A stretch of 64,000 nucleotides of DNA, taken from the NCBI RefSeq assembly GCF_000005505.3, contig NC_016133.3, positions 7,936,001 to 8,000,000 on the forward strand, given 5' to 3'. A program made the translations under genes and the position numbers. Shown piece after piece: positions 47,301 through 58,908 of this stretch (its first letter is position 1; each line of letters starts with the position of its first letter). The notes beneath the pieces were generated by a model. It ran no database searches. It was not told the DNA's origin and saw only the letters and a program-made list of their open reading frames with translations. This DNA comes from Brachypodium distachyon. Lineage: Eukaryota; Streptophyta; Magnoliopsida; Poales; Poaceae.

Positions 47301-48252
47301 CCATCTAGTTTCAGAATTCCGAATTATTCAACGTACCACACAACCAATCTAATCGAACATGCCACAACTAACATGAGAACCAACCAATCTCAAGATTAGA
47401 ACAGACGGACTAGTATATTCTGAACATTTTCTTAATTGGGTGAACAAAATTAGCAATGCTGATCTTAACTAATAATAAATCCTACAGGACAGATAGCAAT
47501 GCTGATCTCAATAGATCCATCCAATACAAGATTCATGTCCTGTAAACTAAAGGAGAACAACTGCGCACACCACAACACGTCATCGAAGCTGCAGCACACT
47601 GGCATAGAACCCACGGAAATCCATGTCGCACACCTAAGGCAAAACGCTAATACGAACGATTTTTCTCTATGATCTAACGATCAACTAGCTACTGCTGCAA
47701 ATCGTAATCACGCATGAAGAGTGAAGCAGGAGGCAGGACTAGGCACATACCGACGACGGTGTTGGTGGCTGGTGGGGTTCATAGCGGCATGGCGCCCTCC
47801 ACCAGCGCCGTCCTCGCCCTCCTCCAGCGCGCCACAGCGCGCCTCCACCCATCGCGACGCATCCGCCCTTCTCCAGCGCGACCCGGCCGCCACCAGCTCC
47901 GCCCCGACCCGCCGCTGTGTTGTTCCGCTCCTTGACGGGAGAGGACGCAGACCACCTGCCCCCGGACCCGCCGCGTCCACCTGCCGCTAGATCCTCCCCC
48001 TCGCGCCCATTCCTTTCGATGCTGCTATGCGTGTGTACGTCGGCGTAGCGGGAGGTGGTCTCCGACGGTGGAATCTACTGCGACGCAGGAGAGAAAGATA
48101 GATGGGGAAACTGTCGGTCCGTGGGGGGAGGGAGGGGCCAAGGGGTGGTTCCGGAAATGTTTTGGACACTTGTCAGACTACTCCATGTCCTTCTTTCAAT
48201 ACTCCGTCCTATTACTCCACACAGCTGAATTGGAGTATTAGGGAGTATCATC
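44363..48252. mobile_element. Possible large non-autonomous TIR element
   Basis: The left end TGATACTCC...GGAGTATTAGGAAAGG...ATCTGAC resembles the inverted right end TGATACTCC...GGAGTATTGAAAG...GTCTGAC over about 50-75 bp. Just inside each end is a GC-rich segment containing CGTCCTCGCCCTCCTCCAGC (about 44612 and 47805). The 45.0-47.7 kb interior is AT-rich without a transposase frame. A minus-strand donor (GTCG|gtatgtgc near 47751) and an acceptor (ttttgtcag near 46828) suggest a spliced minus-strand transcript without a clear protein. No matching target duplication was found, so the element call is tentative. Confidence 0.3.
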
Positions 48253-48359
48253 GAATCTGAGCCCTTGGATCTAAAAAATAGACGGTCCAAATTAATTACG
48301 GGGTACTGTAGAAGAGCTCAAAAAAAAACCTTGCTCTTGCCTTGCTTCAGTTCTTGTAG

Positions 48360-49160
48360 GTTACCGCCGCGAGCAAGAAAGGAGAGAAAATAGAAGGTGA
48401 ATTGCGAAAATAGGACGAGAAGAGATCACTATCCAGAACTCTAGATTTGTGGCTTTGTGTTGATTTTTCACTAAGCTTGGATGCTCAAATATAGTTGGAG
48501 CGGTTTCAAACTTGATGAGTTCGGTCCACACTCAGAGCACTTCGGTTTGGTCAGTTGGGGTATCAAATTAGAGTGATTTCTTATATATGTTTACTGGAAA
48601 CTCACAGCGCAATAGGGTTCAAATGCTGTCGAATTGTTCAGGACCCACCATATTGTTTGTGTAGCTGCCAAGTTTTCACACAAATTTGGACCGTTGATTT
48701 AAGAACAATTATCTGAAAACCGAAAAGGACATGATCTATGTTTCTCTATTCACTTGGTTTTGTGGTACCTCTTGTTGCTCCGGTTAAGAGTGGTTGTTGG
48801 TGTGGTAATAGCAAGTTTGTACCTTGTGTTGCTATTGATGTGATCCTCTAGAAATCCTAGAGAAGACTCCGTTGTATCTATTGCTCCTGTGAAGAGTGGT
48901 TTTTACTCACTGGTATCCCACGTAAATCATGTGTCATTTTGTGCATATAGTTGTCTTTATTTCATTACTTGTTGGTTGAAATTATTCTCGAAGTCTCACG
49001 TGCTACAAGTCCATGTGATTGTGCTGTGCCTATTTGCTATGTCGGTGAATTGATGCCATCATGTAAATGGTCTATTAGAACCATGAAATATCTAATGGTC
49101 CAGTTAATGGTTGCCTTGAATGCATTCAAGTGCTTAAGAGTGGTTCAGTTTGAATTTTAA
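48360..49160 (+). repeat. Retroelement-like repeat, copy A
   Basis: Text in the same order as the copy at 60100-60840: GCTTGGAT, TCAAACTTG-TGAG, CACTTCGGTTTGGT, TGTCATTTTGTGCAT and ACTTGTTGGTTGAAATTATT. It resembles an LTR or internal leader of an old retrotransposon. There is no protein domain. Confidence 0.45.
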
Positions 49161-49279
49161 GGTGAGAAGAGCAGAAAATAAGTCTCTCTTGTGCGCATAT
49201 TTTTGCACATGGAAATCAAAGGTCGTGGGAATTTAGCCTTACCGAAATTCTGAGATATGTTAATTATAAGTTAATCCAG

Positions 49280-49325
49280 GCTTTCTTTCTTTCTCTTTCT
49301 AAGCTTTCTTTCTTTCTCTTTCTAA
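49280..49325. repeat. Pyrimidine tandem duplication
   Basis: A 23-bp CTTT-rich unit beginning GCTTTCTTTCTTTCTC is present twice head to tail (49280-49302, 49303-49325). Confidence 0.85.
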
Positions 49326-50691
49326 CTTGTAACTGTTGGCATCCCTTGTAACTCCATAAATACCTTCATCATCAATAGATAAGACATCTTTTGATTTGTT
49401 TGCTCACTGTCTCTCTACTTTACAATTCTACCATTGGTACAGGTACAAAGAACTGTAGAGATATAAGTTACGAGAGCGATAATCATACTACTCGGCAAAC
49501 TGCCTGTGACTAATTCTTTGACAACTCAGATCGCTTGTTACACCAGCAGACAGAACTCTTTATCTTTCTGCCGAAAAGAAGTTGTTTAGCCTTATTAGCG
49601 ACAGACAAAATCTTTATTCCCTTATTAGGATCTCCTTTTACTTTACCGGCTTCAAATTTCGAGTAAAGAAGTCTCATCTTCTTTTCAACAAAGAACAGCC
49701 AAAGAATCATCCGCACTTTGTTCCAACGACACAGCCGAATATCATGGAAAACAGCATGATTAATACCATGATTAGTTGAAAGTAATGACTACAAAGAAGA
49801 AGAAAAGATTTAGCATCACACTGGAAATGGAGCTTCGATTTCCATCCTTTTGAATGTAACAATAACATCCAAGACAATCAACCAGATTTCTTTTACAGTT
49901 TATTACACCCTCAGATCCATACTTGTGCATATGGTGCAGCGTAGATCATCAGGCATAGGATACTTGTTTACTTCAACCTTTCTGCTTCTACTGATTGCAA
50001 TACAATCCAAAACACAGAAAGAAGACACATCACAACCGACCAGCTCCAGCAGCAGTATTGGAGAGCCAAGTGAAAAGTAGCACGTTAGCGCATATCTGTA
50101 AAACAGAGGTCAAGTGCATTATCAAAGAAGCTTCCACACCAAATAGACTAGACAACAAAGAAAAGCCTTAGAGCATCATCAAGCACAAGAAAGAGCAAAG
50201 CACATACCCTCAAGTATACTCCATCTCCATTAAAAAGATAAATATACAAGCATCACATGTGCTTGTACGGCAGCTATGAGCCTATGACAAGCTGAGTCCA
50301 CAAAAACTGAAGTAGCTATGACAAGCTGGGTCCAAAAAAACTGAAGTTGTTGGGCAACCAGAGAATGGCAAAGAATCCTCATGAGAAGACAACAAGAATC
50401 TCAAGTAACAGGTGCAAGCTCAACAGCATAGAGAACACCACCTTCAAACATGAATTCTGCCAATCAATCCATCTCTAAGCACAACTCCATTTACAGATTA
50501 GGAAATACAACACCTAATGTCATGGAAGGTAGACCAATCCATCCAAAAGAATGTGACATCTAGTACCTTAGCAGCCTGGAACATGGTCCAGACCATTGTA
50601 AAGAATGATTAGTGCCCTAACAAAACCAACGAAAACTAAACACTGGGTCAAGACTTTCTGTACAGGCAGTGGCAAGTGATCTGATGATTCC
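49326..50691. other. Intergenic and PDV1 3' flank
   Basis: No gene is recognised. The 3' UTR of PDV1 (minus strand) should run leftward from 50691 for a few hundred bases. Confidence 0.4.
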
Positions 50692-52344
50692 TCAACCTCT
50701 GGCTAGGTAGACCTCAAGATGCTTTCCTTTGCTATTCTGCTGTGAGCTCCCAGATTGGCTACTGTAATCAATTCTCTTCCTGTATTCCATAGGTGGAGTT
50801 CTGCTTCCGAATGCAACTTGATGCAACTGCAAGAAAGCAAGCATACTTACTGCAAAAACTGCAGCATTACCCAGAACACTGCCAATTTTGTCCACTCGAA
50901 ATGAATTCTTGGCTAAAGATAGACTACAAGATAACATATTTGCCATGATACTTGAACCATTGCCCCCATTGTCCACCGGATCCTCCCCTGACTGGCATTG
51001 TGTCGCACGGACATCTTCTGGTGAAATGAATCGACTCTTGTCACTCACCTCACCTACAAATGCCAAGGCCTCCTCAATGACTCTATACTTCTTCCCCTGA
51101 TGTTCAGCTAACCTTGTAGCAAGGACTAGGCGGCTTTGCTCCAGTCTAGCAACTGCAGCATCCCGCTCAGCCAGTTGTTGTGATTGAACAGTCTGTGGAG
51201 GAAATATTAACAAAAGTAAATAACAGGTCTTAAATCTATTAAATTGGACAAATAAATGAATTATCTAAAAGCATTGTCGGTAAGCATGTGCAGGTTGCTA
51301 AATTCAGACATATATTTCAGTCATAAACAGCAGAAGGGCCCGAAGGACTTAACACACAAGCTCCATCCGTGAGTACCACATTAATCATGGTTTCATGCTG
51401 TTGCCTTTTAGACAAATCAAACAACTATCAAACAGGCACTGTCTCCTGCCTCTTTGACACCCAACAAACATTAACTACAAGAAAACAAATATGGCAATGA
51501 AATTCATGTGAATTACCCTTTTTCCATCCACACGGCCTTCATTCCCAATCTAAACAAACCAATTGCAGCCAACTGAATGATACCAACCAATCGGAGTAAA
51601 AATCATCTAGACACGAAATAGCACACTAAACAATGAGAGGAAAACCAAAGACAGTCCATCACACGAAATTTGCGACCTGCTGATACAGTGTAACACGTGA
51701 GCATTGAGCAGCAACTCAGTCTACATGTGAACAACATGATTTCAATAAATAACCAATCAGAGAATCATACGAAATGCCTTGTGGATCACAAAGCCGCCAA
51801 TCGCCCTACAGAACACAAGCAAGTCACTGGAAATCATGATGTGCCAATCAAGCCAACAACGCATCCAAGTACCACTCACGGATCCGCTCCGCATTCATCG
51901 CAGCAACTAAGGCGTGGTCCTGGCCAGAATCAAACTCATGCTACCACCGAGCACCAATCAGAACGAAACCCTAAAGCAGATGAGGAGAGAGAGCGCAAGG
52001 GAGGGGGCAATCTCACTCACATGCAAGAACTCGAGGTGGTCCTCGAGGTCCTCGAGCGCCGTCCGGATGGCGTGCAGGCTCCTGGCCTCGGCCATCGCTC
52101 CCGCCGCGGCGGCCAGGGCCGAACCGCCGCCGTCTTCCTCCCCGAATCCTCCTCCTCCCCGACGTCCCTTGACGAAGACACACCCATTCCGGCCGCCGGC
52201 GCGGGCGCAGGCGGAGGGGCGCGGCGGCGGCGGGGCGGGGAGGAAGTGGGTGGTGGAGACGGTGAGGATGGCGTCGCTGAGGCGGTCGTGGAGGTCCCAG
52301 ATCCGCTCCAGAACCGCCTCCGCGTCCGCCGCGTCCCATCTCAT
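50692..52344 (-). CDS. PDV1: Plastid division protein PDV1
   Basis: Two exons on the minus strand (52344-52021, then 51192-50692) join in phase 0 (CAT|gtgagt ... cacag|ACT) to give 274 residues; Arabidopsis PDV1 is 272. The N-terminus AEAVLERIWDLHDRLSDAI and EARSLHAIRTALEDLEDHLE match the family. Exon 2 starts TVQSQQLAERDAAVARLEQS and contains TRLAEHQGKKYRVIEEALAF, completing the cytosolic coiled-coil region. A single transmembrane helix lies at about 213-234 (VLGNAAVFAVSMLAF). The short C-terminal tail ends in YLARG; the final Gly is the residue known in Arabidopsis PDV proteins to be needed for contact with ARC6/PARC6 in the intermembrane space. Role: outer-envelope recruiter of the dynamin ARC5/DRP5B to the chloroplast division ring. 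The first ATG at 52344 is used; an alanine/arginine/glycine-rich insert lies at about residues 35-75. Confidence 0.95.
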
Positions 52345-53377
52345 CACCTCGCCGTGGCTCTAGGGTTTGTTGTTCGGGTGCGTGCGGATTGGGTGGGGAG
52401 GAGCGGCGAGGTGGGAGGGAGAGGAGAGGGGGGAGGAAAGGGAGGGAAACTGCTGGAAGGGAGGGGAGGAAGTGTGGGGGGAGAGAGTGAATTGGTGGAA
52501 TATGTGAGGAGGGCGGCACGACCGATGCGGAGGCTTCTGTTGCTTTGCGAGCGGGGGTCGAGAGAAAATATCGCGCTTGCTGTTGTTGTTTGGCTGTTTG
52601 ATTCGTCTTTTTGCGACTACTACTGAAGGTGTAGCGAAATTATGTGTTCGTGTTCCCTCCGTTCGAAAGCTTCGATCAACGACCATGTAAGCTACTGTAC
52701 GTCTGCACGTGAAAGAAAATCATACTAATAGCTATAGATCCTCATTCAAAAAAATTATGATACAACTCGTATTAAATCAGCGAGAAATAATATGCGCAGG
52801 AGAGTAGCATTTTTAATCCATATACGTTTGGAAATAATATACAATATTTAATAGGCGGCAAAAAAATCAAAGTAGACTAATGATACAACTAGTTCTAATA
52901 ACAAGACAACATTATTCCCATAACGCTACTACATTATCCTACTTAGGTTGCGTTGGTGTTGACGTGGATTAATAATCCAGTTTTTTCGACCAACTTCTGA
53001 CTATTTTGTTTTTTTATATTTTTTTATAAACAAATATAAAACAAGTTCAGCACAACACAGTTCAGTAATGTCAAACCAGCCTAACAGAGATAGACATTTC
53101 TAAACAGCATACAATAAAAGCTTAGAAAAGGTACGGTTGAGTTTACTCATGAAACATAATAGAGGTTTTGTCAACGTCGACGAACTACGATAGCAGACTA
53201 GCTTGATGAAGGCTCGACGCAGTTCATCTAAAGTAAACTAGCGGTCTCCAAATCTTTATAATCGCAATGAGTTGGGCTGCTTAGAAATCTTATTGTCGTC
53301 TCCGTGCATGTTACTGCGATTATAAAGATTCGGAGACCACGATGTCCTATACTTGGTGCACACCTAGAAGAAGAGTC
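52345..53377. other. PDV1 upstream region
   Basis: The first ~250 bp is purine-rich on this strand (leader of PDV1 on the other) and gives long uninterrupted frames that I take as chance. Beyond about 52700 it is AT-rich with no gene. A nearly identical inverted 20-bp phrase (GTCTCCAAATCTTTATAATC at 53244 and GATTATAAAGATTCGGAGAC at 53317) could form a hairpin. Confidence 0.4.
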
Positions 53378-53424
53378 GGCAAAGATTTTAGTTTTTTTTT
53401 TGCAGATAGGCAAAGGTTCTAGTT
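53378..53424 (-). mobile_element. Micro-insertion 5: T-run between 16-bp direct repeats
   Basis: GGCAAAGATTTTAGTT (53378-53393) and GGCAAAGGTTCTAGTT (53409-53424) match at 14 of 16 positions. They flank a 15-bp insert of eight T then GCAGATA. Confidence 0.55.
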
Positions 53425-53648
53425 GCTTAGGGCAGCTCAAGGGGCCCAACTCTCTGCATTTGTCCATTTGAGGGTCCATTAGTACTTAGCACTTTTTAGA
53501 GAGGGAGATGGAATCGGGAATTAACACTCACGTTAATTTCGTCATGCGAACCATAGCATGTGATGGCTTCTTATATTGGCAGCCCAACGGAAGAACCATA
53601 TCATAGCAATTAAGCCATCAGTGATTGTCCAGTAACACAACAATATTA

Positions 53649-53866
53649 CTCCCTCCGTTTGGATTTATAAGGCTACTGTTGAAATTTGTACCACACTTTG
53701 ACCCAACAAATGTTTAATTAAATTTAGTATATGTATATAAAAGTTATACCATTAGAAATAATTTCAATATTATATCTTTTGTGCCGCAATAATCTCGTAT
53801 TACTAATGCAATTTTTGGTCAAACTTTGGCATAAAATTTCGCGTGAGCCTTATAAAGCCAAACGAG
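53649..53866. mobile_element. Stowaway-like MITE, longer family
   Basis: Left CTCCCTCCGTTTGGATTTAT and right AGCCTTATAAAGCCAAACGAG are inverted partners. TA flanks both ends (53647-53648, 53867-53868). It is 218 bp, with a third interior type (TTTGTACCACACTTTGACCC). Confidence 0.8.
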
Positions 53867-54526
53867 TACCTACTAGTAACGGCAGTAATGATGGCTCGAA
53901 TGAATCAGCAGTTCAAATCTCATTTAAACCAACAAAAGTAAGAAGAGAATCATATTTGCCAACTGTGGGCACACACACTGGGATTTTCAGAATCTTATAA
54001 TGGCTCTCATGTACACATGAGCCACCCGATACTATGGGCTCAAAATTCTAGGACGTACAAAACAATAGTATGATAAAAGTTTCAATTCGAACAATCAATA
54101 TATTCAGTTTCCAAACAAGACACCTTGTATTTCGAAGCGAGAGGGACAAAAGGAACAAGTGGCGAAGCTGTAGCTAAGACCTCGCGGCAAAGTATGCTAT
54201 GCCAGGAGCAATTTGCCCGAGTTTGGTCAATACTCAATCGCCGTACGGATGGAAAGATGGATTGTATAAATTTGTTTGGTCGAACAATTGTTACATCTTT
54301 TGTCAGCTGCAAAAGAAAAAGATGTTGAAGATTGCATCGTAAGTAATCTGAGATGACATAGAAGATATATACATCTCTGCAGTAATCTTCCGTCGACCGG
54401 TGGGGGCTTCGTTATCTTTGTATTAGATTTTCATCCGGTTTTTCCTAATTAACCTTGCAAGCCTATTTTTTCCATAATGAAATGAAGGAACTCTCTACTC
54501 TTTTGAGGTGTCCTAAAAACATAGAT
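53867..54526. other. Intergenic
   Basis: No gene or repeat recognised. Short frames near 54082-54328 lack support. Confidence 0.4.
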
Positions 54527-55063
54527 TAAAATACACCACTAGTCCATGAACTCGGCAAAAATGAACATTTTAGTCCACGAACTCGAAAAACGCATACTTA
54601 AACCCGTAAACTGGGACTACTGTGTCACTATAGTCCAAAAACGATTCCACGAGGCTTAAACATGCCACGTGACCGCCACGTCAGCTTTGGTCAGGACTGC
54701 GGGCTACTACTCGATTTTCTCAGAATTTGTCTTTTTGCAAAATCACCATGCCCGAGCGCACGTGAGGGGCAAGGCGGCCGCGCCCAGACGGAGATTCTGG
54801 GGCCCTGAGAACCACGCCGTTGATGCCGCTGCCTCGCCTAAGGTCGCTATCAAGCTCACAGTGCTCAATTTTGACGAGAGGACGTCGATGAAGGGGTCGC
54901 CGAAGCCGACGTGGCGCCCACGTGGCGTGTTTAAGCCTCGCCAAATCGTTTTTGGACTAAAGTGACACAATTGTCCCAGTTTAGAGGTTTAAGAGTGCTT
55001 TTTTCGAGTTCGTGGACTAAAGTGTTCATTTTTGTCGAGTTCATGAACTAGTGGTGTATTTTA
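54527..55063. mobile_element. Long-TIR element with GC-rich internal segment (Pack-MULE-like)
   Basis: TIRs of about 145 bp: left 54527-54671 starts TAAAATACACCACTAGTCCA; right 54919-55063 ends ACTAGTGGTGTATTTTA. The two arms match along their length, including CACGAACTCGAAAAA, AAACTGGGAC, GTCCAAAAACGATT and GAGGCTTAAACA. The ~247-bp interior is much richer in GC and open on both strands. One minus-strand frame reads GDPFIDVLSSKLSTVSLIAT. Long arms around a GC-rich segment suggest a Mutator-type element carrying a host gene fragment. No transposase is present and no clear 9-bp duplication was found. Confidence 0.65.
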
Positions 55064-55488
55064 CTAAAAAAATATACATCCATGCCGTAATCTTATTTGC
55101 CAAAGATTGTTTTTCCTGCCGGTACGTTTGCATAGCTGTCTTGGAATATTGGGGTACGTAGTTCTGCAACAATTGCAATTATTTTTCTCGTTTCCTATGT
55201 TTGACTGCAATATGATTTGAAATTGAGACGTCTCAATTACGCAGAAGTTCGATCACGCTGCCAGCTAGTAGTCCTTTTACACCGTGCACCGTATCTGCGC
55301 TTTTATATGCAGGTATGCTTCATTAACAATTGATCTTCACAAAAAGAAACTCACTCTTATCCATGTTATATCAGCGAACCGGTATTATTGTTCATGATAA
55401 CCCAACGGATGCTATATCCCCACACGATTATTAATAATCTACTCCCACTGTTTCTAATTAATTGGTGCCGGAAATTTCTAAAAAAAAA

Positions 55489-55600
55489 CTTTGCTATTTT
55501 TCGAAATCGACCTGCAATCCATGTTCTACCAGAATTTTTGCAAAAAAACCCTGTAGTTTTTAGAAATCAACGTGCAGTCTATGTTCAATTGAAGATGTGT
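55489..55600. repeat. 60-bp imperfect tandem repeat
   Basis: CTATTTTTCGAAATCGACCT and GTAGTTTTTAGAAATCAACG, each followed by GCA-TC-ATGTTC, recur with a 60-bp period. This is a fragment of the A-run-rich minisatellite type often seen in grass elements. Confidence 0.6.
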
Positions 55601-55743
55601 AACGTAGGTTGCTTTCGTAAATTAATAGGTTTTTTTTTGCAAAATGGCCGGTTCCAATTGGGAACGGATGGAGTATATTGGACAATGATTGTTCTCTTAA
55701 ATAAAATTTCAAAAGCAAAATACGGCTGTCTTTTAAAAAGCTA

Positions 55744-55854
55744 CTACCTCCGTTTCATAATTACCGTCGAAATATTTCATGTATCTAGACGACGTTGTTT
55801 AAGAATAGATACATCTATTTTGAGTATATTTGAGACGAAATTTATGAAACAGAG
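55744..55854. mobile_element. Stowaway MITE
   Basis: Left CTACCTCCGTTTCATAATTA and right AATTTATGAAACAGAG are inverted partners, with TA on both sides. It is 111 bp, with the same interior as the elements at 530 and 12935. Confidence 0.85.
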
Positions 55855-56658
55855 TAGAATCTGAAGGTACACAGAAAACCAGCTGCGAGCCTGCGATCAA
55901 CTAGTGTCCACAGCACCGTACATCAGGGGATCCTTCTCCCTAAGCATGCGGCCATACACTGGTCAGCTGGACAAATTCACCCGTGGGCCATGTTGTTTGC
56001 TTAGGATCGAAGCTCATGGGCGGCTGAGAGTTCAGTGCACGTTGGCCCCTGCACGCAGAGAGTATTGCTGTGGCAGAACATGTACAAGGCCACTGAAACC
56101 ATGCGGACTCCTTTTAAAGCCCTCATGCAAAATGACAGAACAATCGTGTCACATCTCAGTTAAAAGACACCATCGATTTCAACGTCACACAGGGCCAGTT
56201 ATTTTCGGTTTCATGGACCGGTTTCTTCGAGAAGCTGCCCTACTGCAGTTTTCTGTAGAAACCGTCACCTAAATTTGATTAGACTAACAAACTAGTTTGG
56301 CTTAAACTATTTTAGAAATCTAACTAAATCTAAAATGCGGCTTCTTCAGGAAGCTAAGTGAGAACAGCTTTTAAGAGAAACCGGTCTTAAAAGTCGAAAA
56401 GAACGCAACCATTCTCATGCCTTAGCACATATTACTACGAAGTAGTATCACACTAAGCTAAGCTTGGAAGTCGAAGCTGTCTGCAAGCCCACCAAGGCTC
56501 CAAGGATCCAACCTGTGCCTAGGCCCAGGCCCATTCCATTGACGTTTTAATTCCTTTCAGAACTGTGCCCCCAGCCGCGGCCCAATTCAGTAAAAGAACA
56601 GATTGGCCTGCTAATCGGCAGTCTATTGCTAGCGACTTTTTAAAAAGCAAACACACTG
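55855..56658. other. Intergenic
   Basis: A 122-codon open frame (55904-56272, +) is Cys/Arg-rich and has no recognised domain. Nothing else is supported. Confidence 0.35.
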
Positions 56659-56972
56659 ATTACAACTAGGTGTGGCCATTTTAACCGAAAACCAAACACC
56701 CGAACCGAATAACCGTAACCGAAACCGATTAGACCGTAACCAATAATTTCTGTGTCTAATTCGGTTCCTGACTTTGAAAAACCGAATTTATTTCGGGCAA
56801 TTCGGTTTTAAACCCTCGGTTATGTTCGGTTAGAACCGAAAACCGAACCGAATTTTCGGTTAGAACCGAACCGAACCGATCGGTGAACCGAAATTTCAGA
56901 TTAACCGGAGAACCGAACAGAACGGTTCAATTTACGGTTCGGTTAAACCGAACGCCCACCCTGAATAACAAC
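56659..56972. mobile_element. hAT-like MITE rich in AACCGAA/TTCGGTT
   Basis: The element 56667-56964 begins TAGGTGTGGCCATTTTAACC and ends AACCGAACGCCCACCCTGA, roughly inverted termini. It is flanked by ATTACAAC (56659-56666) and ATAACAAC (56965-56972), an 8-bp duplication with one mismatch, the hAT size. The interior is packed with alternating AACCGAA and TTCGGTT words that can fold on themselves. Confidence 0.7.
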
Positions 56973-58052
56973 ATAGACAATTAAGCAAGCGGGGCCTCCT
57001 CTCATCCTCTGTATTTCACGTCTTTTTGTTGCAGAACTCGTCTATATTTTATTAATATTTTGTACATGTCATTTTCAATTAGTAACTTATTGCGTGGCAG
57101 TCATATTTCTAGCTATTTTCACAGGTTATTAAAAAATCTTGAAAAAAAACTAAAATTAGATTTCCCATGCATATATCCTAGGTCTCATATGAGAAGCTAA
57201 AGCTGAATATGGGACCCACATGTATGTGAAGTTGAAGCTAGGAGAAACATGTAATAGATAAATTAAGGCGGTGAAGGCGAGCTCAAGAAGAAGGAGGATG
57301 CGACGGCAACAGCGAGAGAGGATCTAGGATACGACAACAACATTGGGGAAAGATGAGGTTGCAGCAATGATCGAGCTAAAGGGTTCTACCCGGGAAAGAG
57401 TGGTCGGAGAGCTCAGGGTTGCGCCCATTGTGGCCGGTGCTAGGTAGCTCCCTCAGGCTGGAATGCGGGGCACACTCACCAGTGGAATGAAAAACACAAA
57501 CTCGATCATCAGAGTTTGTTTGATTGAACAAAGAAAACTTAACAAAAGGTTGGAGTGGATGAAAACTTTCTTACGAAATGCAGAGGAAATGAATATACTT
57601 TTGGAAAATTTCTCATTAAATTCAGTCCTACAACTCATATAGAAAAAATCTTAAAGATTCAATCCTCCGAGGTCCATAAAGAAATCCTTTAAATCAAAGA
57701 GGCACATAGATTTCCCGTTTCAAAACATCAGATGTCCAAACTGAGACTGAACTTATCCTAATATATGGAATGTAGGATAAGGCACAACAAACAGTTGAAA
57801 TCTGGACATCACACACACTATATGTCATTAGGAAACGTGTGCGAACGGGGTACTCTCACACACGACTAGCCTGCATAAACCGTGTCCAAGACATTGAACG
57901 CGTTTCGGCGTTAGAAAACGAATATATAGTACATGGCTTCAGCATTCCTTTCAACATCGCACACAGTTTGTTTTTTCGACTGTTTACGGTTATGTACTTC
58001 ATGCACAACTGCTTTATTTAGTAGGAAGTTATGAGTCTTAGAACGTTTGGTC
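56973..58052. other. Intergenic
   Basis: AT-rich. No gene, RNA or element recognised. Confidence 0.4.
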
Positions 58053-58105
58053 GATCCATACACTAGTGTTTTTTTTTGTTGAGGAAAAAGATCCATACAC
58101 TAGTG
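58053..58105 (-). mobile_element. Micro-insertion 6: T-run between 16-bp direct repeats
   Basis: GATCCATACACTAGTG at 58053-58068 is repeated perfectly at 58090-58105. The 21-bp insert is nine T then GTTGAGGAAAAA. It is the longest of the six. Confidence 0.75.
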
Positions 58106-58908
58106 GATATAGCAGCACATCGACATTATGTTGAGGAAGAAATAATTCGGCTGGTTCACCGCCCTGTTCGAATCTCCCGTCAGAATAATGCATTGAGAGA
58201 GCTGGGCTTGATTTTACATCTTAGAAACAATATACTGCATCATTTCTTTATTTGAAATTACATCGAAGCGAGGCTCAGCACAAGGAATGACGCATCCGAA
58301 CCAAACAAACGACAAAATTTGGTTAGAGTGGGTTTCGCAATGGACGATAATTAAGGTGGTTCTTGCAGTCGTGGTAGCCTACAACAAACTGAGGTCATAA
58401 TGCACTTTATGAGCTACATTGTTCACGATCCACACCAGTGTGTCGCCAAAAAAGTGGTTTCGCCGGCGAGGTGGATGAGTTACACAATGGTGGGTCAGTG
58501 GGTGAGCATGGCTAAGAAAAATTGACATGTGTTATACACCTTCAATGTGCAAAGAAGGCTCATGACTGGACCATGTACAACCTGCGAAGCATGATCAGGG
58601 GCGATCCATATTGTGCCTGTGGTTGAGGTTGGTTTTCTCCAAAATATCACTATGTACCTAAACAAATTGAACTGGTGACTAGTATTATAAGATTGCACCA
58701 ATCGTGACTATGATGTATCTTAGCAAGTATATATAGATAGAGCCAGATATATACAGAGCTAAGTGTTTACGCCCATTTCACCTCGCGCTTACTGTGTGAG
58801 TCCTCGCCTCACAAATGATATGTGAGAACCTCGCAATTAGCGTGAGCAGTACTAAAAGAAACTAATATGGTTAGCATGAGTAAATTTCAGACAGTGTTAT
58901 ACGAACTA
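58106..58908. other. Intergenic
   Basis: Nothing recognised. Confidence 0.4.

Noticed and set aside
51697..52626. 309-codon + frame across PDV1 exon 1 and its upstream region
   Set aside because: It crosses PDV1 exon 1 in antisense and runs into purine-rich low complexity; PDV1 on the other strand explains the sequence.
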